Origin: Sulfurospirillum oryzae
GTDB lineage: Bacteria > Campylobacterota > Campylobacteria > Campylobacterales > Sulfurospirillaceae
NCBI RefSeq assembly: GCF_025770725.1
Contig: NZ_JANZKZ010000002.1
Coordinates: 620,001 to 684,000 of the forward strand
Length of the DNA stretch: 64,000 bases
Direction of reading: 5' to 3'
Shown: one piece after another, positions 17,906 through 26,627 of the stretch
Position numbering within the stretch: position 1 is the first letter of the stretch
Layout: the number at the start of each line of letters is the position of its first letter
The notes under the pieces: model-generated
Databases searched by the model: none
Seen by the model: only the letters and a program-made list of their open reading frames with translations
What the model was told of the DNA's origin: nothing
Translations under genes and position numbers: made by a program

Positions 17906-19300
17906 TTATAAATAGATAGTCTCCGCCTTTTTAACAATATGAATCTTACTTTCAATATTTTCTTTCAAATAAGCCTTAAAAAGTTCCAATTTATCAAGCT
18001 CTCCGTGAATCAAATAAAGCGTATTGAGCCCTTTAATCTGTTTAATCCACGATAACATATCAGCTCGATCAGCATGTGCAGAAAAACCATTGATTGTATA
18101 CAGTTTTGCACGTACTTTGATCTCTTCACCATAAATACGAACAAACTCTTCACCATCAATGATGGCACGTCCTAATGTACCTTTCACTTGGAAGCCTACA
18201 AAAATAATGGCATTTTTCGGGTTCCAAATACGTTGTTTAAGGTGGTGTAAAACTCTACCACCGTTACACATGCCGCTTCCAGCGATAATAATAGCGCGAC
18301 TTTCGACATCGTTAATTTCCATAGAATCTTTTTTGCGAGGTGTATACTGAAGCTCAGGAAATGAAAATGGATCATCACCAAGACTGACACGTAACCCCAA
18401 GGCTTGATTGAGTTGCGCAGGGTATTTGTTGTAAATTTTGGTCGCTTCAATCGCTAATGGGCTATCTAAAAAGACATGGCAATTGTGTAATTCTCCAGAT
18501 TGGTGCATCTGATGCAATAACCATAAAATTTCTTGTGTTCGCTCTAATGCAAAAGAAGGAATGACAACATTGCCGCCATTTGCAAGCGTTTGAGTGACCG
18601 CCTCTTTGAACTCTTTAATACTCTCATCTAACGCTTTATGTTCTCTATCGCCATACGTTGATTCAATAAAAAGAGTATCTGTATGTTCAATGGAACTAAG
18701 ATGATTGAGTAATATGCGGTTTTTACTACCAAGGTCACCCGAAAAAACGACGCTTTTATGCAATGTGTCTTCTTCGTAATTGACTTCTATAAAAGCACTT
18801 CCCATAATATGCCCAGCATTATGAAAACGAAGCTTCAAATAAGGCGCAATTTTTATCAATTCATCGTACTTGACGCGACGCATCTTTTTGGTAAAGAGTT
18901 GCTCAACATGCTCTTTGGTATAGAGTGGTTCTTGTACAGTGTTCTCTTCACCACGACGCAGTGCTTTTCTAAGTTGAGTTTCATACTCTTCTTGAAGCAA
19001 TCCCGCACTATCTAAAAGCATAATGTAAGCAATGTCAAGCGTTGCATCGGTTGAGATAATTTCGCCTTGAAATCCCTCTTTGATAAGCTTTGGAACCCTT
19101 CCAATATGGTCAATATGGGCATGTGTTAAAACCAAATAATTGATAGATGTTACGTCAAAAGGAAAAGGCTCATAGTTGTCACGCCAGTGCTCACCTTGAA
19201 TCATTCCGCAATCGATCAAAATCTTTATGGATTGAACTTCCAATAAATGACATGAACCTGTAACCATTGTCGCGGCGCCATACGATGTGACTTTTGCCAT
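17906..19300 (-). CDS. Metallo-beta-lactamase/beta-CASP RNase-like protein
   Basis: The 464-residue cytosolic protein has the metallo-beta-lactamase zinc motif THAHIDHIGRVP (59-70), a later GHIMGSAFIEV, SGDLGSKN, and the beta-CASP insert with ALERTQEIL and GMCNGGRVLHHL. The C-terminal RMM-type block is GFSAHADRADMLSWI. This combination matches the CPSF73/YSH1-like exonuclease group, which cuts RNA, rather than RNase J, which is longer. Strong AAGGGGAA site before ATG. It begins 10 nt after the acyl-CoA synthetase gene. Substrate RNA unknown. Confidence 0.9.
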   Translation of the reverse strand: MAKVTSYGAATMVTGSCHLLEVQSIKILIDCGMIQGEHWRDNYEPFPFDVTSINYLVLTHAHIDHIGRVPKLIKEGFQGEIISTDATLDIAYIMLLDSAGLLQEEYETQLRKALRRGEENTVQEPLYTKEHVEQLFTKKMRRVKYDELIKIAPYLKLRFHNAGHIMGSAFIEVNYEEDTLHKSVVFSGDLGSKNRILLNHLSSIEHTDTLFIESTYGDREHKALDESIKEFKEAVTQTLANGGNVVIPSFALERTQEILWLLHQMHQSGELHNCHVFLDSPLAIEATKIYNKYPAQLNQALGLRVSLGDDPFSFPELQYTPRKKDSMEINDVESRAIIIAGSGMCNGGRVLHHLKQRIWNPKNAIIFVGFQVKGTLGRAIIDGEEFVRIYGEEIKVRAKLYTINGFSAHADRADMLSWIKQIKGLNTLYLIHGELDKLELFKAYLKENIESKIHIVKKAETIYL

Positions 19301-19310
19301 AATTTCCCCT

Positions 19311-21203
19311 TTAATGTATAAATTTGTCGATAATCTCTTTGTATTTTTTTTCTATCACGTGTCGTTTCTTTTTAAATGTATTGGTAAGCTCTTCGCCCAC
19401 CGTAAATTCTTTCTCTAAAAAATGAATATTTTGTAATTTTTCAAACGGTTTGAACCCTTGTCCTTGATGCAAGAGGTCGTTCATTTCACTTTTTATTTTC
19501 GCAACAATCTGCTTATCGTCCATCACTTGCTCGATATTTTGTACAGCTTTATTAAAGTGCTCCGCTACATACTCTTTGAGCTTTTCAAAATCAGGAACAA
19601 TGAGCGCACCCAACCCTTTTTTTGTGTGCCCAACAAGAATAGCATCTGTGATAAATGGCAACATTGATATAGTAGATTCAATACGACTAGGGTCAACGTT
19701 TTCGCCACTAGCAAGTACGATAATCTCTTTGGAACGCCCTGTAATAACAAGCTCACCCTTAATGGTCAGCTTTGCAAGATCTCCCGTTTTAAAGAAACCA
19801 TCTTCACTAAAACTTTTGGCATTTTCTTCAGGATTGCGGTAGTAACCGTGCATTACTTGCTCACCTTTAACCCAAATCTCACCAATCTCACCTGCACCTA
19901 ACTGATCGCCCGCTTTGTTAACGATTTTTAGCGTTGTGTCTTTCACGGGTAGTCCCAATGTTGCAAACGTATTGCATTGCAAAGCACGTCCCGCAATAGT
20001 CGGTGCGCACTCCGTCATACCATAAGCGTTAACAATACGAATCCCAATAGCATCAATCCATGTATCTAAAAAATCAGGTAAAGCGCCACCACCACTTACG
20101 GCAAGACGCAATCTTCCCCCAAATTTTTCCTGCACAAGAGAAAGTTTTTTCTTAGCAATAGCATTGAGTGGTGCAAGCAGTAAGCGTTTAAAAAATGCAA
20201 CTGTTTTATCTTTACATGTAAAAAGAAATGAGCGTTTTTCAAAACAAGGAAGTTCATCTTTTAAAACACGGTCAGCATGATTATAAGCAGCAGAAATAGC
20301 AACCAATTTGTTAAAAAGTTTGGCTTTTTTAGGATCTTTTTTTTCTAATGCCGTGTTAATCTTCGTATACATAGACTCCCAAAGTCTTGGAACAGTAGCG
20401 ACGATAGTTGGCTTATAATGCTCTAAATCATTGGCAAATGTTTTAATGGTTGAATAAACTGTACAACACCCTTTAGAAAGGGCTACATACTCAGCTGCAC
20501 GCTCAAAAATATGCCATGAAGGGAGAATGGAAACCCAAACATCACTACTTTGTAAAGCAATTAAAGGAGGAAGTTCACGTACATTGTACATAATGTTTCT
20601 ATGGCTTAAAGGCACACCTTTAGGTGTCCCTGTTGTTCCAGAAGTGTAAATGATCGTGACAATGTCTTCTTCATCTAAAAAATCTTTACCTACTCTAAAG
20701 GCTTCGATCTCATTATCATGAATCATTTTGTCTTTTAAAATATCTTTGTACGAGTAGATATTGCTTAACAAAGAGTGTACTTTAGGTGCTTCCAAAATAA
20801 AAATAGCTTTGAGTTTTAAATGATTGAGCATCATTTCATGTCTAATATAGATGTGTTCATCTTCAACAATGAGAAATTCGGCACCCGAATGAGTGAGAAT
20901 AAACTCAAGCTCTTGCGTAGGCGTATCGCAGCCTCTTGGAATACTAATAGCCCCCAAAGAGATCAGTGCTAGATCGGTGACCATCCACTCATAGCGGTTG
21001 TCACACAAAAACATAACTTTAGAGCCTTTCTCGATCTTTTTAGCTTTAAAAGCGCGAGAAAGAACTAAAACATCCTCAAATAATTTTTCATACGTAACTT
21101 CAAATTCTTTATCTGCTACCTTATAGATAAAGGCTTTATTTTCTTTATGCTGTTCATACGTCTTGATAAACATATGAAACAACGTGTTTTCTTCACGATG
21201 CAA
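19311..21203 (-). CDS. Long-chain acyl-CoA synthetase (AMP-forming, FadD15-like)
   Basis: Activates fatty acids to acyl-AMP and then acyl-CoA at the membrane. It has about 630 residues. The P-loop IIYTSGTTGTPKGVP, motif VNAYGMTECAPT, and the TGD motif (GFFKTGDLAKLT) with a C-terminal lysine-rich swivel domain identify the ANL superfamily, bacterial FACL type. TTG 21203 is preferred since AAGGA precedes it by 6 nt; ATG 21173 and TTG 21209 are alternatives. It lies directly upstream of the beta-CASP gene in the same direction. Confidence 0.88.
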   Translation of the reverse strand: MHREENTLFHMFIKTYEQHKENKAFIYKVADKEFEVTYEKLFEDVLVLSRAFKAKKIEKGSKVMFLCDNRYEWMVTDLALISLGAISIPRGCDTPTQELEFILTHSGAEFLIVEDEHIYIRHEMMLNHLKLKAIFILEAPKVHSLLSNIYSYKDILKDKMIHDNEIEAFRVGKDFLDEEDIVTIIYTSGTTGTPKGVPLSHRNIMYNVRELPPLIALQSSDVWVSILPSWHIFERAAEYVALSKGCCTVYSTIKTFANDLEHYKPTIVATVPRLWESMYTKINTALEKKDPKKAKLFNKLVAISAAYNHADRVLKDELPCFEKRSFLFTCKDKTVAFFKRLLLAPLNAIAKKKLSLVQEKFGGRLRLAVSGGGALPDFLDTWIDAIGIRIVNAYGMTECAPTIAGRALQCNTFATLGLPVKDTTLKIVNKAGDQLGAGEIGEIWVKGEQVMHGYYRNPEENAKSFSEDGFFKTGDLAKLTIKGELVITGRSKEIIVLASGENVDPSRIESTISMLPFITDAILVGHTKKGLGALIVPDFEKLKEYVAEHFNKAVQNIEQVMDDKQIVAKIKSEMNDLLHQGQGFKPFEKLQNIHFLEKEFTVGEELTNTFKKKRHVIEKKYKEIIDKFIH

Positions 21204-21262
21204 GCACAATCCTTAACATTTCAAATTACGTTTATTGTAATCTTTATTCCTGAAAGAGAGGC

Positions 21263-21823
21263 TTAACGTGAACGAAATGCTTTGAAAACAAAGAAAATAA
21301 TTACGATTTGAACTAGCAAAAGAAGACCATGCAAATAATAAACTTGCATTTCTTTATCAACAATACCAAAAAATTCAATGATTTTATAAAAAAGATAGGA
21401 GAGTATCATCCCCGCAAGATAGCCCTTTTGTTTAATGACATCCGCAAAAGAGAGTAAAGAAGTACGTTTAAGTGCAAGCGTTTCCACCCGCATAAGATAA
21501 TTTCCAAAAACAAAGGTAACTTGATACGAAATATAAATAAAAAGCACACTGCTATAGTCATATTTAAAAATAAGAAAACTCACTATGATAAACAGTGTCA
21601 GTAATTCCACTAAAAGTGTAATGCGGTAAAAAACGAGAAGATTCATCATCTTCTCGTAACCTTTCGCCACTAAAAGTAAACCTATGGCAAGCCCAATTCC
21701 TCCTAATGAGAAAATAGAAGGCTCAAGCGGTGTATAAAGCACAAAAATACTTCCCACCGCGAGCCCAAAAAAGAGGGAATTGAACAGTTTATACCAAAGG
21801 TAGGGGCGTAGGACTATACTCAT
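21263..21823 (-). CDS. Multispanning membrane protein coupled to the TonB receptor
   Basis: Unrecognised hydrophobic protein of 186 residues with about six predicted membrane segments and few charged loops (YEKMMNLLVFYR, LMRVETLALKRT). Its ATG overlaps the stop of the TonB-dependent receptor gene by one base (TAATG), indicating translational coupling and a shared task, perhaps movement or processing of the imported ligand across the inner membrane. No family signature was found. Convergence with nothing: the acyl-CoA synthetase downstream runs the same way. Confidence 0.7.
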   Translation of the reverse strand: MSIVLRPYLWYKLFNSLFFGLAVGSIFVLYTPLEPSIFSLGGIGLAIGLLLVAKGYEKMMNLLVFYRITLLVELLTLFIIVSFLIFKYDYSSVLFIYISYQVTFVFGNYLMRVETLALKRTSLLSFADVIKQKGYLAGMILSYLFYKIIEFFGIVDKEMQVYYLHGLLLLVQIVIIFFVFKAFRSR

Positions 21824-23862
21824 TAAAACCTCGCGTTGAAACCAACCATATAGGTTCGCTCATAATTAATGGGATAAACACTTGGTGTTGCTCCGCCAAA
21901 ATCAACAAACATTGCATTTTTTTCATCAAAAAGATTATTCACTTTTGCGAAAAATTCATAGTTTTTATATGTATAGGTTGCTGATATGTCCGTGACATGA
22001 TAACTTTCCATTTTGCCATAGCTTCCATCAAAATCATCTATAGCATACGCTCTTGATTTATACGTTTGCGAAAGAAGTAATGTTACAGGCTTTATAGGGT
22101 TGTACCCTAAGGCAATTTTAGCCGTATGCGGTGAAACACCCGGGATTTTTCTACCATTATACAAGCCACCACTACCATCATCAACAATTTTTGTATCAAC
22201 ATAGGTGTAATTAAGAATTGTAAAAAGGTTTGAAAAAATTTGATACCGCTCTGAAAGTTCAAAACCTTTTTTTTCTGTTTCTTTCAAATTGGTATTGTAT
22301 CCACTGAGACTATTATAATAAATTTCATCATCTACCCATGTATAATAAAGAGTGCCTTTAAGGGTATGAGGATAACTGATATAATTAAAACCTATATTAA
22401 TTGTATCTGCTTGCATTGGTTTTATAAAACCATTAAACTGAGTTCCTATGATATTCCAAAACGCATCATAGACAGGATTAAAAAACCTATCAATATCAGG
22501 TGCTTGAAATGAGTGATTAAAATTGGTAAATACCGAAGTTTTAGAATTGATTTTGTAGTTATACCCAAGATCGTACGCTTGAAGTGATGTATCAGATTCA
22601 AGATTTTGCGTTGAACTTTTATAGGTATATTTTACTTTTTCATCCCTATATCCTGAGGAAAACGTATGGCTATCCAAGAGATAATCTGCTTTGACATATA
22701 CTCCCAAGTTCTCTTTCGTTGTTTCATTATTTCCACTATCACGCTCACCATTAAATCCTTGAACACCAATTAACGCTTTTACTGAAGTATCGTTGTAAAG
22801 TAATTTAGTATCAAAGCTTTTATAATCATAATCGTAGCTTGAACGATACCCTCCTGAAGTATATTTGGACACTTTATCTTCATCAAAGAGTTGTGCATCA
22901 AAAGATAATTTTTGATTTATTTTATAATTCGTTCCTGCATTAAGAACGTCTGATCTATAATACTGGTTAGAATAACCTTTAATTTTATCTAACTCATCAT
23001 TTTTATATTCAGCATACGATAATGAATTTGAATAATTCACATTCATTTTAGAAAATGTTTTACCAAGATTGAAGCTCAAATCTTCAATCGGAGTTACGGT
23101 TGCTTTAATAGACTTATTACGGTTCCAGCTCTCATCTTTCGTACCATCATTTGATACTTGTTTAAAACCATTATGGCTATAATCATCAATATAACCTGAA
23201 ATAGAAAATTTTTCCTCTTTAACACCTACACCTAAAGAACCAAACCAGAGACCATTATCACCCACATAGCTTTTAACAACTGCACCCTCGTAATCTTTGG
23301 TGATAATGTTAATGGCACCTGCATTAGCGCCGTCACCATACTCAACAGAACCCGTACCTTTAATGATTTCTATTTTTTCAATGCTATCAATTGGAATCGA
23401 TGAAAGCAGTTGCGGAACTTGATCAATGGTGTTTAAACGTCTTCCATTAACAGTTACAACAGTGTTTTGATAGCCATAACCTAAGCCGTAGCCTCGCATA
23501 TCAATAGCTTGTGTAAAAGGATTACCGTAACTTGGCATAGCAGTAACAGAAGTTTGGGTGTTTAAAAATTCGTAGATATCTTTGGAGTGAGATTGCTCAA
23601 TCTCTTTTTTGTTATAGACTTCAGATGCAAATGGCGCACCAACTTCACTAACCTTGATCTTCTTTGAGATCACCACAACAGGCGCACTGCTCTCTTCGAG
23701 TACTTCTGTTGTTTCAGAGGATGCTTCAGCTTTTGGCGTATACAGTTGCTTTTCATTATCTACGACACTTTGCCCTTCACTTGCAAGTGCAATCGTAGCA
23801 TTTAAAGCAAGTATAGCTGCTAGGCTAAAATACTTTCCTCTAAATCCTTTCAGATTTTTCAT
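21823..23862 (-). CDS. TonB-dependent outer-membrane receptor
   Basis: Outer-membrane importer of 679 residues. Signal peptide ends near ALAS (about 28). A linker is followed by a plug domain with FLNTQTSVTAMPSYG, MRGYGLGYGYQNTVVTVNG and GTGSVEYGDGANAGAINI, then a 22-strand-type barrel ending in the canonical aromatic terminus (MVGFNARF). Candidate substrates are siderophores, metals or cobalamin; the plug resembles the CirA/BtuB class but ligand cannot be told. Coupled to a small membrane protein. A divergent promoter region of 172 nt separates it from the potassium system. Confidence 0.9.
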   Translation of the reverse strand: MKNLKGFRGKYFSLAAILALNATIALASEGQSVVDNEKQLYTPKAEASSETTEVLEESSAPVVVISKKIKVSEVGAPFASEVYNKKEIEQSHSKDIYEFLNTQTSVTAMPSYGNPFTQAIDMRGYGLGYGYQNTVVTVNGRRLNTIDQVPQLLSSIPIDSIEKIEIIKGTGSVEYGDGANAGAINIITKDYEGAVVKSYVGDNGLWFGSLGVGVKEEKFSISGYIDDYSHNGFKQVSNDGTKDESWNRNKSIKATVTPIEDLSFNLGKTFSKMNVNYSNSLSYAEYKNDELDKIKGYSNQYYRSDVLNAGTNYKINQKLSFDAQLFDEDKVSKYTSGGYRSSYDYDYKSFDTKLLYNDTSVKALIGVQGFNGERDSGNNETTKENLGVYVKADYLLDSHTFSSGYRDEKVKYTYKSSTQNLESDTSLQAYDLGYNYKINSKTSVFTNFNHSFQAPDIDRFFNPVYDAFWNIIGTQFNGFIKPMQADTINIGFNYISYPHTLKGTLYYTWVDDEIYYNSLSGYNTNLKETEKKGFELSERYQIFSNLFTILNYTYVDTKIVDDGSGGLYNGRKIPGVSPHTAKIALGYNPIKPVTLLLSQTYKSRAYAIDDFDGSYGKMESYHVTDISATYTYKNYEFFAKVNNLFDEKNAMFVDFGGATPSVYPINYERTYMVGFNARF

Positions 23863-24034
23863 TTATTCTCCTTAAAATTTGGGAAAATTATTTTATCTAA
23901 AAAACAACTATTTAGATAGATTTTCACCTCAAATACCCATTTATCTTTACATGTAACCGTTAAAAATTTGATACAATAGCCTAGCAAAATGGAGAAAAGA
24001 TTCGTAATAAGCCTGATTACGGAGAAGGAATAGA

Positions 24035-25366
24035 ATGAATCAAAAGACCTTACGGATTATCTTTTTTAGTTATCTTACGGTTGTTTTTATAGGCGCTATT
24101 TTATTGATGCTTCCTTTTGCCCATGTGGGGAAATTGATGTTTATCGATGCACTTTTTACCTCCACTTCAGCAACATGTGTAACAGGACTTGTGGTCAAAA
24201 TCACTCCTGAGGATTTTACATTTTTCGGGCAATTTGTCATTTTGATCTTAATGCAAGTTGGTGGTGTTGGGTACATGAGTATCGTCACCCTCTTCTTCTT
24301 GTTTATGAAAAAAAATCTCAATATCCATGAAAAGAACATGGCAAAAGAGTCTCTAAACTACTCTACCAACCTTGACATTCAAAATTTTCTTCAAAAAGTC
24401 TTTCTCTTTACACTCATTATCGAATCTTTAGGCGCTTTTATTTTGACACTTCGTTTTGCGACACACATGCCACTGCACAAAGCGATCTGGCAAGGCATCT
24501 TTCACTCCGTAGCCGCTTTTAACAACGCTGGTTTTTCAACCTTCAGAGACAATCTTATAGGCTATCAAACCGACTTTACTGTTTTAGTGACAGTTGGATT
24601 TCTTATTATTTTGGGAGGTATTGGCTATTTGGTACTGGTTGAACTTCATGCAAAAGCTACCCATAAACGCTTTATGCTCTCTGCCCATACCAAAATCACG
24701 CTTGTTGGTACACTCATTCTCATTGTTTCAGGAACGTTTCTTTTCTTAGCGATAGAATGGGATAACAAAGGTATTTTTGGCAATATGTCGCTCTACCATA
24801 GTCTCCTTAACAGCTTTTTTCTCTCCGTCAACTTTAGAACTTCTGGTTTTAATAGCTTAGATCTTTCACAACTTAGTGATGCTTCACTTTTTTGTTCCAC
24901 TATTTACATGATGACAGGTGGAGGGGCTGGAAGTACCGCTGGCGGTATTAAAATCACCACTGTTGCAGTGCTTATCATTGCAACGATCCATACTATCAAG
25001 ATCAGCAACCAGCAACCTAATGCTTTTAAGCGTACCATTTCACCCGAAGTCATTAACCGTTCTTCTGCCATTATCCTTGTTGCTTCGTTTATTACCATCA
25101 TGGCAACGGTTATACTCACCGAGACTCAACACACCAAGTTTATGCAAACGCTTTTTGAGGTCGTCTCCGCCTTTTGTACCGTTGGTGTTTCGGTTGGAAA
25201 TGGTGATGTACTTAGTCTTTCAGACAAATTTAGCACTTTTGGAAAATCCATCATCATTGCACTCATGCTCATCGGACGTATGGGTATTTTTGCTTTTGGA
25301 TTTTTGATTATGGGAAGAGAGAAAATTAAACATATACAGTACCCTGAAGGAAGGATTTTACTATGA
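24035..25366 (+). CDS. TrkH/KtrB-type potassium transport membrane subunit
   Basis: The 443-residue channel-like K+ (or Na+/K+) translocating subunit has four membrane-pore-membrane repeats. The first filter loop reads TSTSATCVTGLVV, and later repeats show AAFNNAGFSTF, FRTSGFNSLDL and TVGVSVGNGD, each with the key glycine. The size matches KtrB/TrkH of the shorter kind. The gene overlaps the TrkA/KtrA subunit by 4 nt (ATGA). A TTACATGTAA copy lies 79-88 nt upstream of the ATG. Confidence 0.92.
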   Translation: MNQKTLRIIFFSYLTVVFIGAILLMLPFAHVGKLMFIDALFTSTSATCVTGLVVKITPEDFTFFGQFVILILMQVGGVGYMSIVTLFFLFMKKNLNIHEKNMAKESLNYSTNLDIQNFLQKVFLFTLIIESLGAFILTLRFATHMPLHKAIWQGIFHSVAAFNNAGFSTFRDNLIGYQTDFTVLVTVGFLIILGGIGYLVLVELHAKATHKRFMLSAHTKITLVGTLILIVSGTFLFLAIEWDNKGIFGNMSLYHSLLNSFFLSVNFRTSGFNSLDLSQLSDASLFCSTIYMMTGGGAGSTAGGIKITTVAVLIIATIHTIKISNQQPNAFKRTISPEVINRSSAIILVASFITIMATVILTETQHTKFMQTLFEVVSAFCTVGVSVGNGDVLSLSDKFSTFGKSIIIALMLIGRMGIFAFGFLIMGREKIKHIQYPEGRILL

Positions 25367-26025
25367 AAACTTACGCCGTTATAGGCCTTGGAAAATTTGG
25401 CTTTCACATTGCCAAAGGGCTTGCTGAGCAAGGTATGGACATCATCGCCATCGACAATGATCCGCATAAAATTCAAGTCATTAGTGAGTACATTGAAGAT
25501 GCTATTATTTTGGACAGTACCGATATAAAAGCCCTTCAAGAAGCGGGTGTTGTAGGGCTTGATACGGTTATCATCAGCATTGGTGAGAACATTGAAGCGA
25601 GTATTTTAACACTAATGGCGCTCAAAGAGCTGGACAATAAAACCATTATTGCTAAAGCTATTACCCTGACGCATGGCGAGATTTTAGCAAGACTTGGAGC
25701 TTTTAAAGTTATTTATCCAGAGCGTGAATCAGCCAAAAAGCTGGTTGAAAATCTTGTTGGGAATGTTGTGATAGACCAAGTCGACTTTAGCAGCACCATA
25801 AAAATTGCTAAATTTTCCGTGACAAAATCGCTCGTTGATAAAATGGTTAAAGATATTGAAAGCATGTTTGAAAACGAGATTCATCTCATTGCCTGCAAAA
25901 CCAGAGACAATTGGATATTTGATGTTGAAAAAACTTATAAAATTCGTGAAAATGATATGCTCGCTTTTATCGGTAAAAAAGCCTTTATTGAGAAGCTGAG
26001 AAACCTTACCAAATCTGAAAGTTAA
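25363..26025 (+). CDS. TrkA/KtrA-type regulatory RCK subunit of potassium uptake
   Basis: The 220-residue cytosolic gating subunit has an RCK_N Rossmann domain with GLGKFGFHIAKGLAEQG (7-23) and Asp at the end of beta-2 (IAIDNDPHK), binding NAD(H) or ATP. An RCK_C domain follows from about 135 on. The single RCK pair indicates KtrA-like organisation instead of the duplicated E. coli TrkA. Translationally coupled to the membrane subunit; followed by a terminator with two TTTACATGTAAA palindromes. Confidence 0.92.
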   Translation: MKTYAVIGLGKFGFHIAKGLAEQGMDIIAIDNDPHKIQVISEYIEDAIILDSTDIKALQEAGVVGLDTVIISIGENIEASILTLMALKELDNKTIIAKAITLTHGEILARLGAFKVIYPERESAKKLVENLVGNVVIDQVDFSSTIKIAKFSVTKSLVDKMVKDIESMFENEIHLIACKTRDNWIFDVEKTYKIRENDMLAFIGKKAFIEKLRNLTKSES

Positions 26026-26026
26026 T

Positions 26027-26081
26027 CTTTACATGTAAAGCCTCTTTTAACAAAGTGTTGTTATAACCTTTACATGTAAAG
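26027..26081. repeat. Two direct copies of CTTTACATGTAAAG after the potassium operon
   Basis: 14-bp copies at 26027-26040 and 26068-26081, 27 bp apart, flanking and partly building a terminator hairpin. The densest pair in the window besides the two copies inside purL (6537-6558). Confidence 0.85.
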
Positions 26082-26090
26082 AGGTTTTTC
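26041..26090 (+). terminator. Terminator after the potassium operon, built with palindrome repeat
   Basis: CCTCTTT at 26041 pairs with AAAGAGG near 26078-26084, followed by TTTTT. Inside are a nested TAACAA/TTGTTA hairpin and one copy of the 14-bp CTTTACATGTAAAG, whose 3' half supplies part of the closing stem. A second identical 14-mer (26027-26040) precedes the stem. Confidence 0.7.
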
Positions 26091-26145
26091 TCCATTTCCC
26101 AGCACCCTCTTGCACAATTTTTCATCATCCTAAAAAGGAGTGTTT

Positions 26146-26511
26146 ATGAAATTCAATCCTCTAACGCCAGAAGAAGAATATGTCATCCTTCACAAAGGTA
26201 CGGAAATGCCTTTTTCTGGGCAATATAACACTTTTTATGCTCATGGCACTTACCACTGTAAACGTTGCTTTGCGCCCCTTTATCGTTCAAATAGCAAGTT
26301 TGATTCGCACTGTGGCTGGCCTAGCTTTGATGATGAAATAGAAGATGCAATAAAGCGTGAAACTGACCGTGATGGAAGACGCACTGAAATACTCTGTAAT
26401 ACCTGTGGAGCGCATCTTGGACATGTTTTTGAAGGCGAGGGTTTGACGCCTAAAAATACCCGCCACTGTGTCAATTCCATATCTCTTTTATTTGTACCAG
26501 AATCTGAGTAG
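26146..26511 (+). CDS. msrB: Peptide-methionine (R)-S-oxide reductase MsrB
   Basis: The 121-residue protein reduces methionine-R-sulfoxide in proteins. Visible: [10 protein letters not shown], the zinc-binding CKRC and CNTC pairs, [17 protein letters not shown] and the catalytic Cys in [12 protein letters not shown] 26146 follows AAGGAG with ideal spacing; an in-frame GTG six bases earlier is unlikely. It is a stand-alone MsrB without fused MsrA. Confidence 0.95.
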   Translation: MKFNPLTPEEEYVILHKGTEMPFSGQYNTFYAHGTYHCKRCFAPLYRSNSKFDSHCGWPSFDDEIEDAIKRETDRDGRRTEILCNTCGAHLGHVFEGEGLTPKNTRHCVNSISLLFVPESE

Positions 26512-26525
26512 TTTTTTGTTTATGC

Positions 26526-26531
26526 TATAAT
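26526..26531 (+). promoter_or_regulatory. Extended -10 promoter for the leader peptide/CNNM transcript
   Basis: TATAAT preceded by TGC (TG at 26523-26524). It lies 31 bases before the leader ATG and about 93 before the CNNM gene. Confidence 0.6.
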
Positions 26532-26561
26532 ACGGCACAAAATATTTTAAAGGAATTCTAA

Positions 26562-26627
26562 ATGTCCCCAAGTGAACCAGACTCGCGTAGTTGTAGCTTA
26601 CATCTTACTCTAGGCAGTCTATCATGA
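26562..26627 (+). CDS. Possible 21-residue leader peptide before the CNNM gene
   Basis: ATG 26562 follows a strong AAAGGAA site and opens a 21-codon frame whose TGA overlaps the ATG of the CNNM/CBS gene (ATGA). The N-terminus reads MSPSEPDSR, with two prolines interleaved with acidic residues; this recalls the EPD-rich start of the Salmonella mgtL leader, where such sequences destabilise translating ribosomes at low Mg2+. The main gene has only a weak site of its own, so its translation may depend on this frame. Existence is supported by site and overlap only. Confidence 0.45.
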   Translation: MSPSEPDSRSCSLHLTLGSLS

